Shown here: piece after piece, positions 52,998-61,808 of the stretch | How the letters are laid out: every line of letters starts with the position of its first letter | How positions within the stretch are numbered: position 1 is the first letter of the stretch | Assembly: GCF_905397375.1 (NCBI RefSeq) | Contig: NZ_CAJPVG010000012.1 | Location: 62,001-126,000, forward strand | DNA length: 64,000 nt | Reading direction: 5' to 3' | From: Ralstonia mannitolilytica | Lineage (GTDB): Bacteria > Pseudomonadota > Gammaproteobacteria > Burkholderiales > Burkholderiaceae | Made by a program: the position numbers and the translations under genes | Notes under the pieces: generated by a model | The model's input: only the letters and a program-made list of their open reading frames with translations | Database searches by the model: none | Told to the model about the DNA's origin: nothing

Positions 52998-55900
52998 ATG
53001 ACCACTGAAACGCAACCTTGGTATCGCCGGGTACCCCGTTTCAAAGAGCTTGGTGCACTGGGCCTCATGCAGCGCGGCATGTTGTTCGGCGGCGCGGTTG
53101 TCCTGTCACTTGTGATGGTGGGAGTCGCCGGGCTGGCGACCTATGCGAAGGTTTCAAACTACATTGCCGCCGGGCGAGAGATTTTTCTCACGCACAAAGC
53201 GCTGCTGCTGATCGACGTTGAGACGAAGCAGGCAGCGCTGCAGCGCGGTGTGATCAACGCCGAGTTTCTCTGGAGCGAGCACCGCCCGGCGCGAGAGGCA
53301 CTGCTACGCGACTTCAGGATGCAAGGTGGCCGAGCCTACCTCAGGGCGAGTCCTGAGCTGGAAGCGCAGCTATCGATGGGCGATATCGAGCAGAAGCGCC
53401 CAGAGAGCTACAGCAACTACCTGGCGTTCAGCGAGGAACAGGCGTTTACCGCCAGCGCCAGTGCTCGGCAGCGCGGCAGGCCGTTGACCGGCTACTACTA
53501 CTCTCCAGACGAACGCTTCATCACGATCATGCCGCCGCCGCGCTCGGGCGACCCGATGCGCGACGTCAAGGCGCATTCCCTTGCCGAACTCATTCACCTG
53601 CTTGCAAAGGACGTTGGCGATCTGAACGACCCTGAAGTCGATCGCCGCCTGCTGGAAACACGCAAGGTGACCTGGGTGGCGCCGCACGTCGACCCGTTTA
53701 CCGGAGACAGCGTTTTCAAGCTTGTGCAGCCTGCGTTTGAAGGGGGCAAACCTTTCATCGTCTTCGTCAGTGACCTGCCGGTGAAGGTCCTGGCGGACCG
53801 CCTTGCCCAGGCGCCTTATGACGGCAACATGCTGCTGCTGTCCAAGGGCGGAGACGTGCTGCTGGAGGGCATCGGCAGCAAAGCCACGTCGACGGAAGCC
53901 GCTCGTGCCCTCACGACGAAGGTTGTGAAAGACCGCATGTGGGAGCGCGGGCTGGTACGTCCGGACAGCAGTTATCACGACGGCATTTTCACCATCAGTG
54001 AGCCGCTCTCCGAAACCGGCTGGGTGTTGGTGTACACCTATTCGTGGCGAACGATTCTGAACGCGCTGCGTGAGCCGCTGCTTGCCTATGCGGCGGCGTT
54101 GTTCATCGTGCTGGCCGTGCTCTGGAGTTTTGTCCTGCTGTTTCACTACCGCGTGTTTCAGCCAGCGTACCGGCGGTCCTTGCGGGTGTTCGAAAGCGAA
54201 AACCTGAGCCGCACCATCATTGGTGCTGCGCCTGTCGGACTCAGTCTGGTGGCGCTCGACTCCGGCGCTCCGCTGCTGCAGAACGATGTCGCCGGCCAGT
54301 ATCGGGCGGGTGGGCAGCCTTTGCACAGGCGGCTCCTTGACGCCTACGGCGCGGGGCAGGCCAAAGCCGCCGCCGTCGTCAGTCAGGACATCGAAGTCGA
54401 TGGACCGGATGGCCGACCGGCTGAACTGCACGTCGATCTTCTGCCCACCAAATATCAGGGCGAGGATGCGTTGCTTTGCAGCTTTGTCGACATCACCTCG
54501 CGCAAGCAGACGCAGCGTGCGTTGGAAGAAGCCCGCGCGGCGGCAGACGCTGCAAACCGCGCGAAGTCTTCGTTCCTGGCGATGATGAGCCACGAGATCC
54601 GTACGCCGCTGAACGCGATTCTGGGCAACCTCGAACTCATTCAACGCTCGCATGCCTTGCAGGGTGTGGAGCGAGACCGCCTGAATGTGGTGGCCGCGTC
54701 GTCCCATACGCTGGTTGCGTTGATCGACGATATTCTCGATTTCTCGAAAATCGAAGCTGGCCAGATGCAGCTGGAGTCCATCGCTTTTGACGTGGTGGAC
54801 GTTGTGGAATCCGTGATCGCGGTCTTTCTTCCGGTTGCCGAAGCGAAGGGGCTTGCGCTCTATTACCAGATCGACCCTACCGTCGCACAACGTTATGTGG
54901 GCGACCCAACGCGCTTGCGACAGATCCTCAACAACTTGCTGAGCAATGCCATCAAGTTCACGCAGGCTGGGTCCGTCAGGGTTGGCGTGCAGTTGCTGCG
55001 CAAACAAGGCGGGCAGGCTCGACTCGCCTTCAGCGTGACGGACACCGGCATCGGTATTTCGGCTGACAAGCAGGAAGCACTGTTCCAGCCGTTCGTGCAG
55101 GCGGATACGTCCATTACGCGCCAGTTTGGCGGCACCGGGCTGGGGCTGGCCTTATGCCGGCGGCTTGCAGAACTGATGAGCGGCGCCGTGAGGGTAGAGA
55201 GTGCGCCAGGGAGCGGCTCCACATTCACGGTAGAGCTGGTGCTGGATGCGCCTACCGCCTCCGAAAGCCCGATGCAGCCGCTCAGAGGCCTGTCCGTATC
55301 GTTTCTGTGTGAGGACGAGACCTGGAAGCAGGCGCTTGTCCCGCATCTACAGGCTTCAGGTGCCAACGTGCGCGTGAGCGCGCGCCCCACCGACCTTGCG
55401 GGCGAGTGCGACGTGCTGCTGATTCATCACAGCGAGGCGCGTTGGCTTCTTGCCGATGAGGATGCGTTGGTCCGCCGTGCCCAGCGCGTTGTAGATGTGC
55501 TTGATGATGGTCCGCGTGAGCCTGTGACCGAGCGCGGTCGAACCGTGGTGTCGAGCTATAGCCTGCGCAACCTGCTACAGGCATTGCGCACGTCTGCACC
55601 AAAGATGCAGGCATTCGAAGAACAGCCTGGGGAGGCCGACACCCAACCTCACGCAGCACTGCGTGTGCTGGTTGCAGAAGACAATCCGGTGAACCGTCTG
55701 CTGCTGCGTGACCAACTGAAGACGCTCGGGCATGACGTCACACTCGCAGCAAGCGGCGGCGAAGCACTGGAGCGATTCAATGCCGCGCAGTACGACGTCG
55801 TGTTGACCGATCTGAGCATGCCGGGGATGGACGGGTTTGCCCTGTGCCGGACGCTACGGAATCAGGGGACGACCGTGCCTGTGCTGGCAGTGACCGCGCA

Positions 55901-56372
55901 TGCGAGCGCCGAAGAGCGTTTGGCATGCGAGGCGGCCGGCATGAACGACATGCTCGTCAAGCCGTTGTCGATCGAGGCGCTTGCGCAAGCATTGAGCGGC
56001 ATTGCGGTAAGCAAGGCAGCTGTCATGCAGCATGCAGTGGCCCAAGCCCCAGTCGAAGGTGGGAGCAGAGGCATCAGGCCGCTATCGCAGGAAATCTGGT
56101 CGGCGCTGACCTCGTCGTTCCGAACGTCTGTGAGCGAGGCGCGGGCGGCCATCGAGGCCTCGGACTATGGCCGAGCCGCGAAGTCTCTGCATTTCATCAA
56201 GGGCGGCTTTGCGGTGGTGGGTGAAGTGTCGTTGACCGAGGCTTCACACGCGCTGGAGACCCTGTTGCTGAATGGGGGCGACCGGGACGCCATCCTGACG
56301 CGTTTGCAAGGCCTTGTGGAAGATGCGGAGCGCATGTTCGCGAAACGGGAGCCGGTGCCACGGCCATCGTAG
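52998..56372 (+). CDS. Hybrid sensor histidine kinase with receiver and Hpt domains (RcsC/BvgS-like)
   Basis: A 1124-residue inner membrane sensor. TM1 is at about residues 28-50 and TM2 at 361-385, enclosing a periplasmic sensor of about 310 residues that I do not recognise. A PAS-like linker leads to HisKA with H532 (MMSHEIRTPLN), an ATPase domain (LNNLLSNAIKF, GGTGLGLALC), a receiver with D938 (LTDLSMPGMDG) and a C-terminal Hpt with H1065 (LHFIKGGFAVVG). All phosphorelay residues are intact. Its class usually signals to NarL/RcsB-type regulators, two of which are adjacent. The ATG at 52998 fits the cytoplasmic start. Confidence 0.95.
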   Translation: MTTETQPWYRRVPRFKELGALGLMQRGMLFGGAVVLSLVMVGVAGLATYAKVSNYIAAGREIFLTHKALLLIDVETKQAALQRGVINAEFLWSEHRPAREALLRDFRMQGGRAYLRASPELEAQLSMGDIEQKRPESYSNYLAFSEEQAFTASASARQRGRPLTGYYYSPDERFITIMPPPRSGDPMRDVKAHSLAELIHLLAKDVGDLNDPEVDRRLLETRKVTWVAPHVDPFTGDSVFKLVQPAFEGGKPFIVFVSDLPVKVLADRLAQAPYDGNMLLLSKGGDVLLEGIGSKATSTEAARALTTKVVKDRMWERGLVRPDSSYHDGIFTISEPLSETGWVLVYTYSWRTILNALREPLLAYAAALFIVLAVLWSFVLLFHYRVFQPAYRRSLRVFESENLSRTIIGAAPVGLSLVALDSGAPLLQNDVAGQYRAGGQPLHRRLLDAYGAGQAKAAAVVSQDIEVDGPDGRPAELHVDLLPTKYQGEDALLCSFVDITSRKQTQRALEEARAAADAANRAKSSFLAMMSHEIRTPLNAILGNLELIQRSHALQGVERDRLNVVAASSHTLVALIDDILDFSKIEAGQMQLESIAFDVVDVVESVIAVFLPVAEAKGLALYYQIDPTVAQRYVGDPTRLRQILNNLLSNAIKFTQAGSVRVGVQLLRKQGGQARLAFSVTDTGIGISADKQEALFQPFVQADTSITRQFGGTGLGLALCRRLAELMSGAVRVESAPGSGSTFTVELVLDAPTASESPMQPLRGLSVSFLCEDETWKQALVPHLQASGANVRVSARPTDLAGECDVLLIHHSEARWLLADEDALVRRAQRVVDVLDDGPREPVTERGRTVVSSYSLRNLLQALRTSAPKMQAFEEQPGEADTQPHAALRVLVAEDNPVNRLLLRDQLKTLGHDVTLAASGGEALERFNAAQYDVVLTDLSMPGMDGFALCRTLRNQGTTVPVLAVTAHASAEERLACEAAGMNDMLVKPLSIEALAQALSGIAVSKAAVMQHAVAQAPVEGGSRGIRPLSQEIWSALTSSFRTSVSEARAAIEASDYGRAAKSLHFIKGGFAVVGEVSLTEASHALETLLLNGGDRDAILTRLQGLVEDAERMFAKREPVPRPS

Positions 56373-56719
56373 CGGCTGGAGTTCGGTCTAAAAGTTAACA
56401 AAAGCCCAAATTGCCCTGCTCGCGTTCGTCACTGCAGCTCCCCCGCTGCAACCCGTACATGAAGGTGAACCTGCGCCGTCGACGTTCGTACCGGTCAATC
56501 AACAAGCGAAAGCTGGTCCGCTCGGACAATGAGGGGCACGACAATGTTCTTGGACGCGATGTCCGGTACGCCCGTGCAGGATTGCCCAGGCGCAGCACCG
56601 CTCTGCTGGCTCGGGTGGGGTGTCCCCAGAACTCTCGTGAATTTGCTTACAACACAGTTACACGGCGAAAGTCCCGAAATCGAGTTGCCTCGAGTTTCTG
56701 TGTAACTCATTGATTTTCT
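56373..56719. other. Gap between hybrid kinase and tRNA-Arg
   Basis: About 350 bp without a supported gene. It is AT-richer than its surroundings near 56395 and 56640-56720. Apart from a small hairpin that could end the tRNA transcript, nothing is recognisable. Confidence 0.4.
56676..56693 (-). terminator. Small hairpin downstream of tRNA-Arg
   Basis: On the minus strand TCGAG-GCAA-CTCGA (5-bp stem, GNRA tetraloop) is followed by TTTC, 27 bp after the tRNA 3' end. It is a weak but well-placed terminator candidate. Confidence 0.4.
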
Positions 56720-56796
56720 TGGCCTGCCCAGAGGGATTCGAACCCCCGACCGTCGGCTTAGAAGGCCGATGCTCTATCCAGCTGAGCTATGGGCAG
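56720..56796 (-). tRNA. tRNA-Arg, anticodon UCU
   Basis: A full cloverleaf folds on the minus strand: 7-bp acceptor stem CTGCCCA/TGGGCAG, D arm GCTC...GAGC, anticodon stem TCGGC/GCCGA with loop CTTCTAA (anticodon TCT at 56762-56760), a 5-nt variable loop, T arm with TTCGAAT, discriminator G, and CCA encoded at 56722-56720. It decodes AGA/AGG, rare codons in this GC-rich DNA. No integrase gene or direct repeat of its 3' end was noticed nearby. Confidence 0.95.
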
Positions 56797-56889
56797 ATCT
56801 GCATGGGCTGCCCAGACGTGCCAGCGCGGCCTCCGGTCTGGGTTTGCCTGGGAGGCCGCGATTCTAACAGATGGGGTTGGCGCCGCGCG

Positions 56890-57102
56890 TCAGTGCTTGG
56901 GCGGAATTTCCGGAGGGACTTCGCCCGGCGGCAGCTCGATCGGAGGGGTCTTCGGTTCGGGGTCGTGGACAGGGTCGTGCGCGGGCTCATCGGGCGGCGG
57001 CATTTCCGGCGGCGGATGCGGCGGCTGCTCAGACGGCTGCGGTGGCGTGATGTGGGCGCGGCGGGTCGGGTCAGGCAGGGAGGGATGCATGGACGGCTCC
57101 AT
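56890..57102 (-). CDS. Small proline-rich protein of unknown function
   Basis: From the ATG at 57102 the frame encodes about 70 residues, MEPSMHPSLPDPTRRAHITP and on, mostly Pro, Glu, Asp and His (PPHPPPEMPPPDEPAHDP) and ending PPEIPPKH. No signal peptide or membrane segment is seen; it is probably disordered. ATG at 57090 is an alternative start, and the open frame extends further up to 57174. Such low-complexity frames can be chance, but the consistent Pro/acidic pattern to the stop favours a gene. Confidence 0.5.
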   Translation of the reverse strand: MEPSMHPSLPDPTRRAHITPPQPSEQPPHPPPEMPPPDEPAHDPVHDPEPKTPPIELPPGEVPPEIPPKH

Positions 57103-57453
57103 AACAAGGCGAATGGCAGGGTTGCCCCAATCCGGTCCGCAAATGTCGTTCCCACGCATCATCCAAACGGTCATAGGTGGAATGCGTACCCCCCTTTTGG
57201 GGGGATTCTTGATACATTTCGTGCCATCGCGTCGTGCTCCAGCATTGCGCCTCTACTCGAAATCCGTGCGACGACGCGGAACGACATGCCGACGCACGCC
57301 GACGAGCGTGGCGGATGCTTTGCGGTTTCGATGACCAGACGGGAAACCAAGGGGGAGTCTTGTTTGGCTGCCATGGAGTGATCCATGGGGCTGTTGTGTT
57401 TTGCCGGCAACAGGGCCGGCGAAGCCACGGTCTTGGGGCAGGGAGGAAACAAC
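57103..57453. other. Divergent intergenic region with a GC hairpin
   Basis: About 350 bp between two small genes. A perfect hairpin CCCCCC-TTTT-GGGGGG lies at 57189-57204. It has no T-run in either direction. Otherwise the sequence shows only open frames without protein character. Confidence 0.4.
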
Positions 57454-57657
57454 ATGAGCACGCGTCATGCACGGCGCCCGGCGGGGGCGCCTCGTAGCAC
57501 GTATATCCGCAGGGCCCAGGGCGGCCGCATTGGCGGCCGTTCCGGCGGCGCCGATCATCGCCTGCCGCCCACCGGCGTCCCGCGCCTGCTGCTGTGGATG
57601 CTGGCCGCCACGATCGCCCTGGCGGTCGTGAACGCCGTCTGGCGGCACTTCAACTGA
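57454..57657 (+). CDS. Small single-pass membrane protein of unknown function
   Basis: A 67-residue protein with a basic, Gly/Arg-rich N-terminal half (MSTRHARRPAGAPRSTYIRR) and one C-terminal membrane helix (LLLWMLAATIALAVVNAVW). A strong ribosome site, GGGAGGAA, lies just before the ATG at 57454. The positive charges before the helix predict a cytoplasmic N-terminus. It converges on the FAD-linked dehydrogenase with 12 bp between stops. The ribosome site and membrane helix make a real gene likely. Confidence 0.65.
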   Translation: MSTRHARRPAGAPRSTYIRRAQGGRIGGRSGGADHRLPPTGVPRLLLWMLAATIALAVVNAVWRHFN

Positions 57658-57669
57658 GGGCGCGGCGCG

Positions 57670-59082
57670 TTACAGCACCTTTCCGGGGTTCATCAGGCCG
57701 CGCGGGTCCAGCGCCTGCTTGATGGCGCGCATGGCGGCCAGTTCGACGGCGCTCTTGTAGCGCGCGTTGTCCTCGCGCTTGAGCTGGCCGATGCCGTGTT
57801 CGGCAGAGATGGAGCCGCCGTGCGCGTGCACGCTGTCGTGCACGATGCGGTTGATGCCGCCCTGGTTAGCCAGGAAGGCGTCGTGCGCATGGCCTTCCGG
57901 CGGCGACACGTTGTAATGGAGGTTGCCGTCGCCGAGGTGTCCGAACGTCACCATGCGGATGTTCGGATAGGCCTGCGCCAACGCACGGTCCGTCACGTCG
58001 ATGAAGTCTGCAATGCGCGAGATCGGCACGGCAATGTCGTGCTTGATGTTCTTGCCTTCCTCGGCCTGGGCCAGCGGGATGTGCTCGCGCAGGTTCCAGA
58101 AGTCGCGCGACTGGGCGACCGATTCGGCCACCGCTGCGTCGTCGATCACACCGCGCGCGAGCGCTTCTTCCATGAGCGATTCGAATAGCGCGCGGGCGTG
58201 CTCTTCGCTTTCGAGGTCGGACAGCTCCAGCAGCACGTATTGCGGATACCGCTGCGGGAACGGCACGCGCAGCTGCGGGTAGTGCTTGTGCACCAGATCC
58301 AGGCAGAACGCCGACATCAGCTCGAAGCCCGTCAGCAGCGTGCCCGCATGGCCTTGTGCCAGCGACAGGAACTCCAGCGCCTGACGCGGCGATTGCAGCG
58401 CCGCCAGCGCCGTCACCTTGGCGCGCGGTTGCGGAAACAGCTTCAGCATCGCTCCGGTGATGATGCCGAGCGTGCCTTCCCCGCCGATCAGCAAGTCGCG
58501 CAGGTCGTAGCCGGTGTTGTCCTTGCGCAGGCCTCGCAGGCCATTCCACAGTTCGCCGTTGGGCAGCACGGCTTCGATGCCGAGGCAGAGCTCGCGGGCG
58601 TTGCCGTAGCGCAGGACGGCGGTGCCGCCGGCGTTCGTCGCCAGGTTGCCGCCGATGGTGCAGCTGCCTTCCGCAGCCAGGCTGAGCGGGAACAGGCGCC
58701 CGGCATGGGCCGCGGCCTGCTGCACGTTGGCCAGGATGCAGCCGGCATCCACGGTGATGGTGTTGTTGACCGGGTCGACCGCACGCACACGCTGCAGACG
58801 CTGTAACGAGATCACCACGGCGTTGCCGGCCATGTCGGGCGTGGCGCCGCCGCACAGGCCTGTGTTGCCGCCTTGCGGAACGATCGGCACGCCGTGTTCG
58901 CCGCACAGTCGCACGAGCGCCGCGACTTCGTCCGGGCTGGCAGGACGCAGCACCGCACGCGCGCGGCCGGTGAAACGCTTGCGCCAGTCCGTCAGGTAGG
59001 GCGCCTGGTCTTGCGGCGCGGTCAGGACGTGCGCGGTGCCAATCGCATCAACGCAGGCTTGCAGGAACGCATCGTGGGTCAT
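57670..59082 (-). CDS. FAD-linked D-2-hydroxyacid dehydrogenase (GlcD/Dld-like)
   Basis: A 470-residue flavoprotein of the VAO/PCMH family. FAD binding is shown by PIVPQGGNTGLCGGATPD (residues about 64-81) and GGNLATNAGGTAVLRYGN. The C-terminal FAD-oxidase_C domain has TFGHLGDGNLHYNVSPPEGH and SAEHGIGQLKREDN, including the metal-binding histidines. It oxidises a D-2-hydroxy acid such as D-lactate, glycolate or D-2-hydroxyglutarate; which one is not readable. It follows wrbA and the DUF2069 gene with only 6 bp spacing, so it is probably part of that operon. Confidence 0.93.
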   Translation of the reverse strand: MTHDAFLQACVDAIGTAHVLTAPQDQAPYLTDWRKRFTGRARAVLRPASPDEVAALVRLCGEHGVPIVPQGGNTGLCGGATPDMAGNAVVISLQRLQRVRAVDPVNNTITVDAGCILANVQQAAAHAGRLFPLSLAAEGSCTIGGNLATNAGGTAVLRYGNARELCLGIEAVLPNGELWNGLRGLRKDNTGYDLRDLLIGGEGTLGIITGAMLKLFPQPRAKVTALAALQSPRQALEFLSLAQGHAGTLLTGFELMSAFCLDLVHKHYPQLRVPFPQRYPQYVLLELSDLESEEHARALFESLMEEALARGVIDDAAVAESVAQSRDFWNLREHIPLAQAEEGKNIKHDIAVPISRIADFIDVTDRALAQAYPNIRMVTFGHLGDGNLHYNVSPPEGHAHDAFLANQGGINRIVHDSVHAHGGSISAEHGIGQLKREDNARYKSAVELAAMRAIKQALDPRGLMNPGKVL

Positions 59083-59088
59083 GGCCGA

Positions 59089-59481
59089 TCAGGTTTGTTG
59101 GCGCGCGCGGGCCTTGGCGGCGCGCTTGAAGGGGCGCAGGTAGAAGATCGTCGCGCAGAAGAAGACCACGCTGAGCGTCACCTCGCCCCAGGCCAGGGCG
59201 CGCGACAGCCCCACGTCGGAAGTGGCGCGCACGATGCCTTCCGTAAAGAACAGCAGGATGAACATCGACGCCCACTGCATCGTGTAGCGGTTCCTGCGCA
59301 GCACGCCGGCCAGCGGCCACGCCAGCAGCAGCGCCTTGAGCGCGAGCCACGAGCCGCCGGGCCGCAAGGGGGCGAGCCACAACTCCCACGCAGCGCACAG
59401 CAGGATCAGCGCGATGAGGCTGCCCGCGCTGAGCCGTGCCAGGGCTGGAGACTCGACGGCGACAGGGTGGGCGGTGCTCAT
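59089..59481 (-). CDS. DUF2069 membrane protein
   Basis: A 130-residue inner membrane protein with about four hydrophobic segments: SLIALILLCAAWELWL, WLALKALLLAWPLAGVL, WASMFILLFFTEGIV and WGEVTLSVVFFCATIFYL. FFTEGIVRA and the NRYTMQWASM segment are characteristic of DUF2069. The start overlaps the wrbA-like stop as ATGA, so the pair is translationally coupled. The function of the family is unknown. Confidence 0.88.
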   Translation of the reverse strand: MSTAHPVAVESPALARLSAGSLIALILLCAAWELWLAPLRPGGSWLALKALLLAWPLAGVLRRNRYTMQWASMFILLFFTEGIVRATSDVGLSRALAWGEVTLSVVFFCATIFYLRPFKRAAKARARQQT

Positions 59482-60071
59482 GCGGCGAGCTTCAGGGCGG
59501 TCTGTGCAAGCCGGCGGCCCATGGCCGTGGCCAGCGTGCGTTCGTGCGCGGTGAGCGGCGCGGTGTCGCCGCGATGCGCGACGTGAGACGGGCCGTACGG
59601 CGTTCCCCCGGCCTCGGTGGAAAGCAGTTCGCTGTGCTGATACGGCAAGCCGAGCAACACCATGCCATGGTGCAGCAACGGCAGCATCATCGAGAGCAGG
59701 GTGGTTTCCTGGCCGCCGTGCATGCTGCCCGTGGAGGTGAACACGCACGCCGGCTTGCCGGCCAGTGCACCCGCCAGCCACTGCGGTGTGGTGCCGTCCA
59801 GGAAATACTTCAGCGGTGCGGCCATGTTCCCGAAGCGTGTCGGCGAGCCCAGTGCCAGTCCAACGCATTCCTCCAGGTCGCGGACGTCCACATACGGTGG
59901 GCCGTCGTCAGGCACGTCGGGGTGCGTGGCCTCGCAGACGGCGGAGACCGCCGGCACGGTACGCACCCGTGCCTGCGCGCCGTCGACGCTTTCAATGCCT
60001 TGCGCGATGGCTTCGGCCAATGCGCGCGTGCTGCCGTGACGGCTGTAATACAGGACCAGGATATCTTTCAT
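59478..60071 (-). CDS. wrbA: NAD(P)H:quinone oxidoreductase, WrbA-like flavodoxin
   Basis: A 197-residue flavodoxin-fold protein. The FMN phosphate loop YYSRHGSTRAL is at about residues 8-18, GSPTRFGNMAAPLKYFLD is the WrbA signature, and STGSMHGGQETTLLSMMLPLLHHGM follows. WrbA makes two-electron reductions of quinones, avoiding semiquinone radicals. A -10-like TATAAT at 60102-60097 on the minus strand lies suitably upstream of the ATG at 60071. It is divergent from yihY with a 68-bp gap and begins the operon with the DUF2069 and FAD-dehydrogenase genes. Confidence 0.92.
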   Translation of the reverse strand: MKDILVLYYSRHGSTRALAEAIAQGIESVDGAQARVRTVPAVSAVCEATHPDVPDDGPPYVDVRDLEECVGLALGSPTRFGNMAAPLKYFLDGTTPQWLAGALAGKPACVFTSTGSMHGGQETTLLSMMLPLLHHGMVLLGLPYQHSELLSTEAGGTPYGPSHVAHRGDTAPLTAHERTLATAMGRRLAQTALKLAA

Positions 60072-60139
60072 GACGAAGCGTTGAGAGCGTCGCGGTATTA
60101 TAGTTGCGCCCCTTATTCCCGCCTCCCGCCTCATTTTTC

Positions 60140-61456
60140 ATGCTTTTTGACACCCGAGCGCTTCGTCAATGGAATGCCGCCAAGCTGCGTGCGCTGGCGC
60201 GTTATGCGCTGCGCCGCGCGGGCGAGGACCGCCTGCCGCAGGTGGCGGGCAGCCTGACATTTACGACGGTGCTGTCGCTCGTACCGATTCTGACGGTGGC
60301 GTTTGCGCTGTTCACGGCGTTCCCGATGTTCAAGAGCTTTCGCGCGGACATCGAGGGCTACATGTTCAGCAACCTGGTGCCGGGCAACATCAGCCGTCCG
60401 ATCCTGATGTACCTGAACCAGTTCTCGTCCAATGCCAAGGGGCTGACGGCGGCGGGCCTCATCGGTCTGGTGGTGACGTCGGTCCTGACGATGCTGACGG
60501 TGGAGAACGCGCTCAACGCCATCTGGCGCGTGCGTCAACGGCGGCCGCTGGCGCAGCGCGTGCTGGTGTTCTGGGCACTGATGACCTTCGCGCCCGTGCT
60601 GATCGGCGCGAGCCTGTCGGTCAGTTCGTACCTGGTATCGATTTCGGCGGGCTACGTGAACAAGCTGCCGTTCGGGCTGGGCGTGATCGTCGGCGTCATC
60701 CCGATTCTGCTGTCGGCGATTGCGTTTGCGATGCTCTACGTATTTGTGCCGAACACCTACGTGGAGCGGCGCGATGCCTTGACGGCAGGCCTCGTTGCAG
60801 CCGTCGCGTTCGAGTTTGCAAAGCGGGGCTTCGGGGCCTACGTTGCGCACATCCCCACGTATACAGCTGTGTATGGCGCCTTTGCGGCGTTACCGATCTT
60901 CCTGACCTGGATCTACGTCAGCTGGCTCGTCACGCTGCTCGGTGCCACGATCGCCTCGACGCTGCCGATCATCCGCCGGGGCTATTGGCAGCGGCGCACG
61001 TTTCCGGGCAGTCAGTTCTTCGACGCGCTGGGCGTCCTGCTGCTGTTGTATCGAGCCCGCGAGCAGGCCCCCCGCACGCTGGCGGAGCGGGATATCGGCC
61101 GCCGCCTGCAACTCGAGTCCGACTACCTGACCGATCTGCTGACCCAGCTCAAGGCGCTGCACCTGATCGGCAAGCTGCAGCAGGATCGCGGCGATGCCCA
61201 CTGGGCCCTGCTGTGCGACGCGCACACGACCACGCTGCGGCCGCTGTATGAAAAGCTGGTGCTGAATCTGCCGCGCTTGCCTCGAACGGCCCTGGCACGC
61301 CACCTCGGAGACACCGGGTGGCTGGTCGCTCAACTGCGGAATCCGGCGCTCGATGCCACCCTGCAGAGCGTCTTCACCGCTGGCGAACATGGCGTCGCGG
61401 CTGCGGCGCAAGCGGTCGAGGCAGACCAGCCTGCGGCTGCGGCGCTCAGCGCCTGA
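60140..61456 (+). CDS. YihY/BrkB-family inner membrane protein
   Basis: A 438-residue membrane protein of the YihY family (formerly called ribonuclease BN). Its N-terminal 280 residues hold about six membrane helices, with GSLTFTTVLSLVPILTVAFALF near residues 37-58, LMTFAPVLIGASLSVSSYL, and FLTWIYVSWLVTLLGATIAS. A soluble C-terminal domain of about 150 residues follows. Function is not established; transport roles have been suggested for relatives. The ATG at 60140 begins MLFDTRAL. It converges on a DUF962 gene through a palindrome containing both stop codons. Confidence 0.9.
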   Translation: MLFDTRALRQWNAAKLRALARYALRRAGEDRLPQVAGSLTFTTVLSLVPILTVAFALFTAFPMFKSFRADIEGYMFSNLVPGNISRPILMYLNQFSSNAKGLTAAGLIGLVVTSVLTMLTVENALNAIWRVRQRRPLAQRVLVFWALMTFAPVLIGASLSVSSYLVSISAGYVNKLPFGLGVIVGVIPILLSAIAFAMLYVFVPNTYVERRDALTAGLVAAVAFEFAKRGFGAYVAHIPTYTAVYGAFAALPIFLTWIYVSWLVTLLGATIASTLPIIRRGYWQRRTFPGSQFFDALGVLLLLYRAREQAPRTLAERDIGRRLQLESDYLTDLLTQLKALHLIGKLQQDRGDAHWALLCDAHTTTLRPLYEKLVLNLPRLPRTALARHLGDTGWLVAQLRNPALDATLQSVFTAGEHGVAAAAQAVEADQPAAAALSA

Positions 61457-61486
61457 ACCGACGGTTCAGAACGGGATTTTTCCCGT
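61453..61486. terminator. Two adjacent hairpins between convergent yihY-like and DUF962 genes
   Basis: CTGAACCG-A-CGGTTCAG at 61453-61469 contains the stop codons of both genes. ACGGGA-TTTT-TCCCGT at 61471-61486 lies within the end of the DUF962 gene. Placement between convergent genes suggests a shared terminator. Confidence 0.5.
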
Positions 61487-61783
61487 CCACATGTCGCGGT
61501 ACATCACCCAGTCGCCCACGAGGCTGTAGAGCGGGTGCCGGAAGGTGGCGGGGCGGTTCTTCTCGAAGCCGAAGTGGCCCACCCACGCGAACCCGTAGCC
61601 GCTGATGACGGCGCCGAGCAGCCACCACAGGCTGCCGGTCAACACCAGCAACACCAAGCACACCAGCGCCACGGTCGACCCCGCGAAATGCAGGCGCCGG
61701 CAGGTGCGGTCCTGGTGTTCGCTGAGGTAGTAGGGGTAGAACTCGGCGAAGCTGCTGAAGCCGTGGGTGTCGGTGGTGGCCAT
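61466..61783 (-). CDS. DUF962/Mpo1-like membrane protein
   Basis: A 105-residue protein with FAEFYPYYLSEHQDRTCRRLHF followed by two hydrophobic segments (VALVCLVLLVLTGSLWWLLGA) and GFEKNRPATFRHPLYSLVGDWVMY, the pattern of DUF962 and the yeast 2-hydroxy fatty acid dioxygenase Mpo1. The His residues in LHF and FGFEKN/FRHPL match the conserved positions. It is a membrane protein, perhaps acting on hydroxy fatty acids. The ATG at 61783 is the first plausible start. Confidence 0.88.
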   Translation of the reverse strand: MATTDTHGFSSFAEFYPYYLSEHQDRTCRRLHFAGSTVALVCLVLLVLTGSLWWLLGAVISGYGFAWVGHFGFEKNRPATFRHPLYSLVGDWVMYRDMWTGKIPF

Positions 61784-61808
61784 GGTGCGTCTCCTGTGGG
61801 TGACGGGG

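Noticed and set aside
56373..56796. tRNA-Arg as an integration site for a genomic island
   Set aside because: No integrase gene, no mobility gene and no noticed repeat of the tRNA 3' end in the window. The adhesin locus next to it could still be acquired, but this is not shown.
57171..57461. A 96-codon minus-strand frame between two small genes
   Set aside because: No ribosome site or protein-like pattern, and it overlaps the start of the better supported small membrane protein gene.
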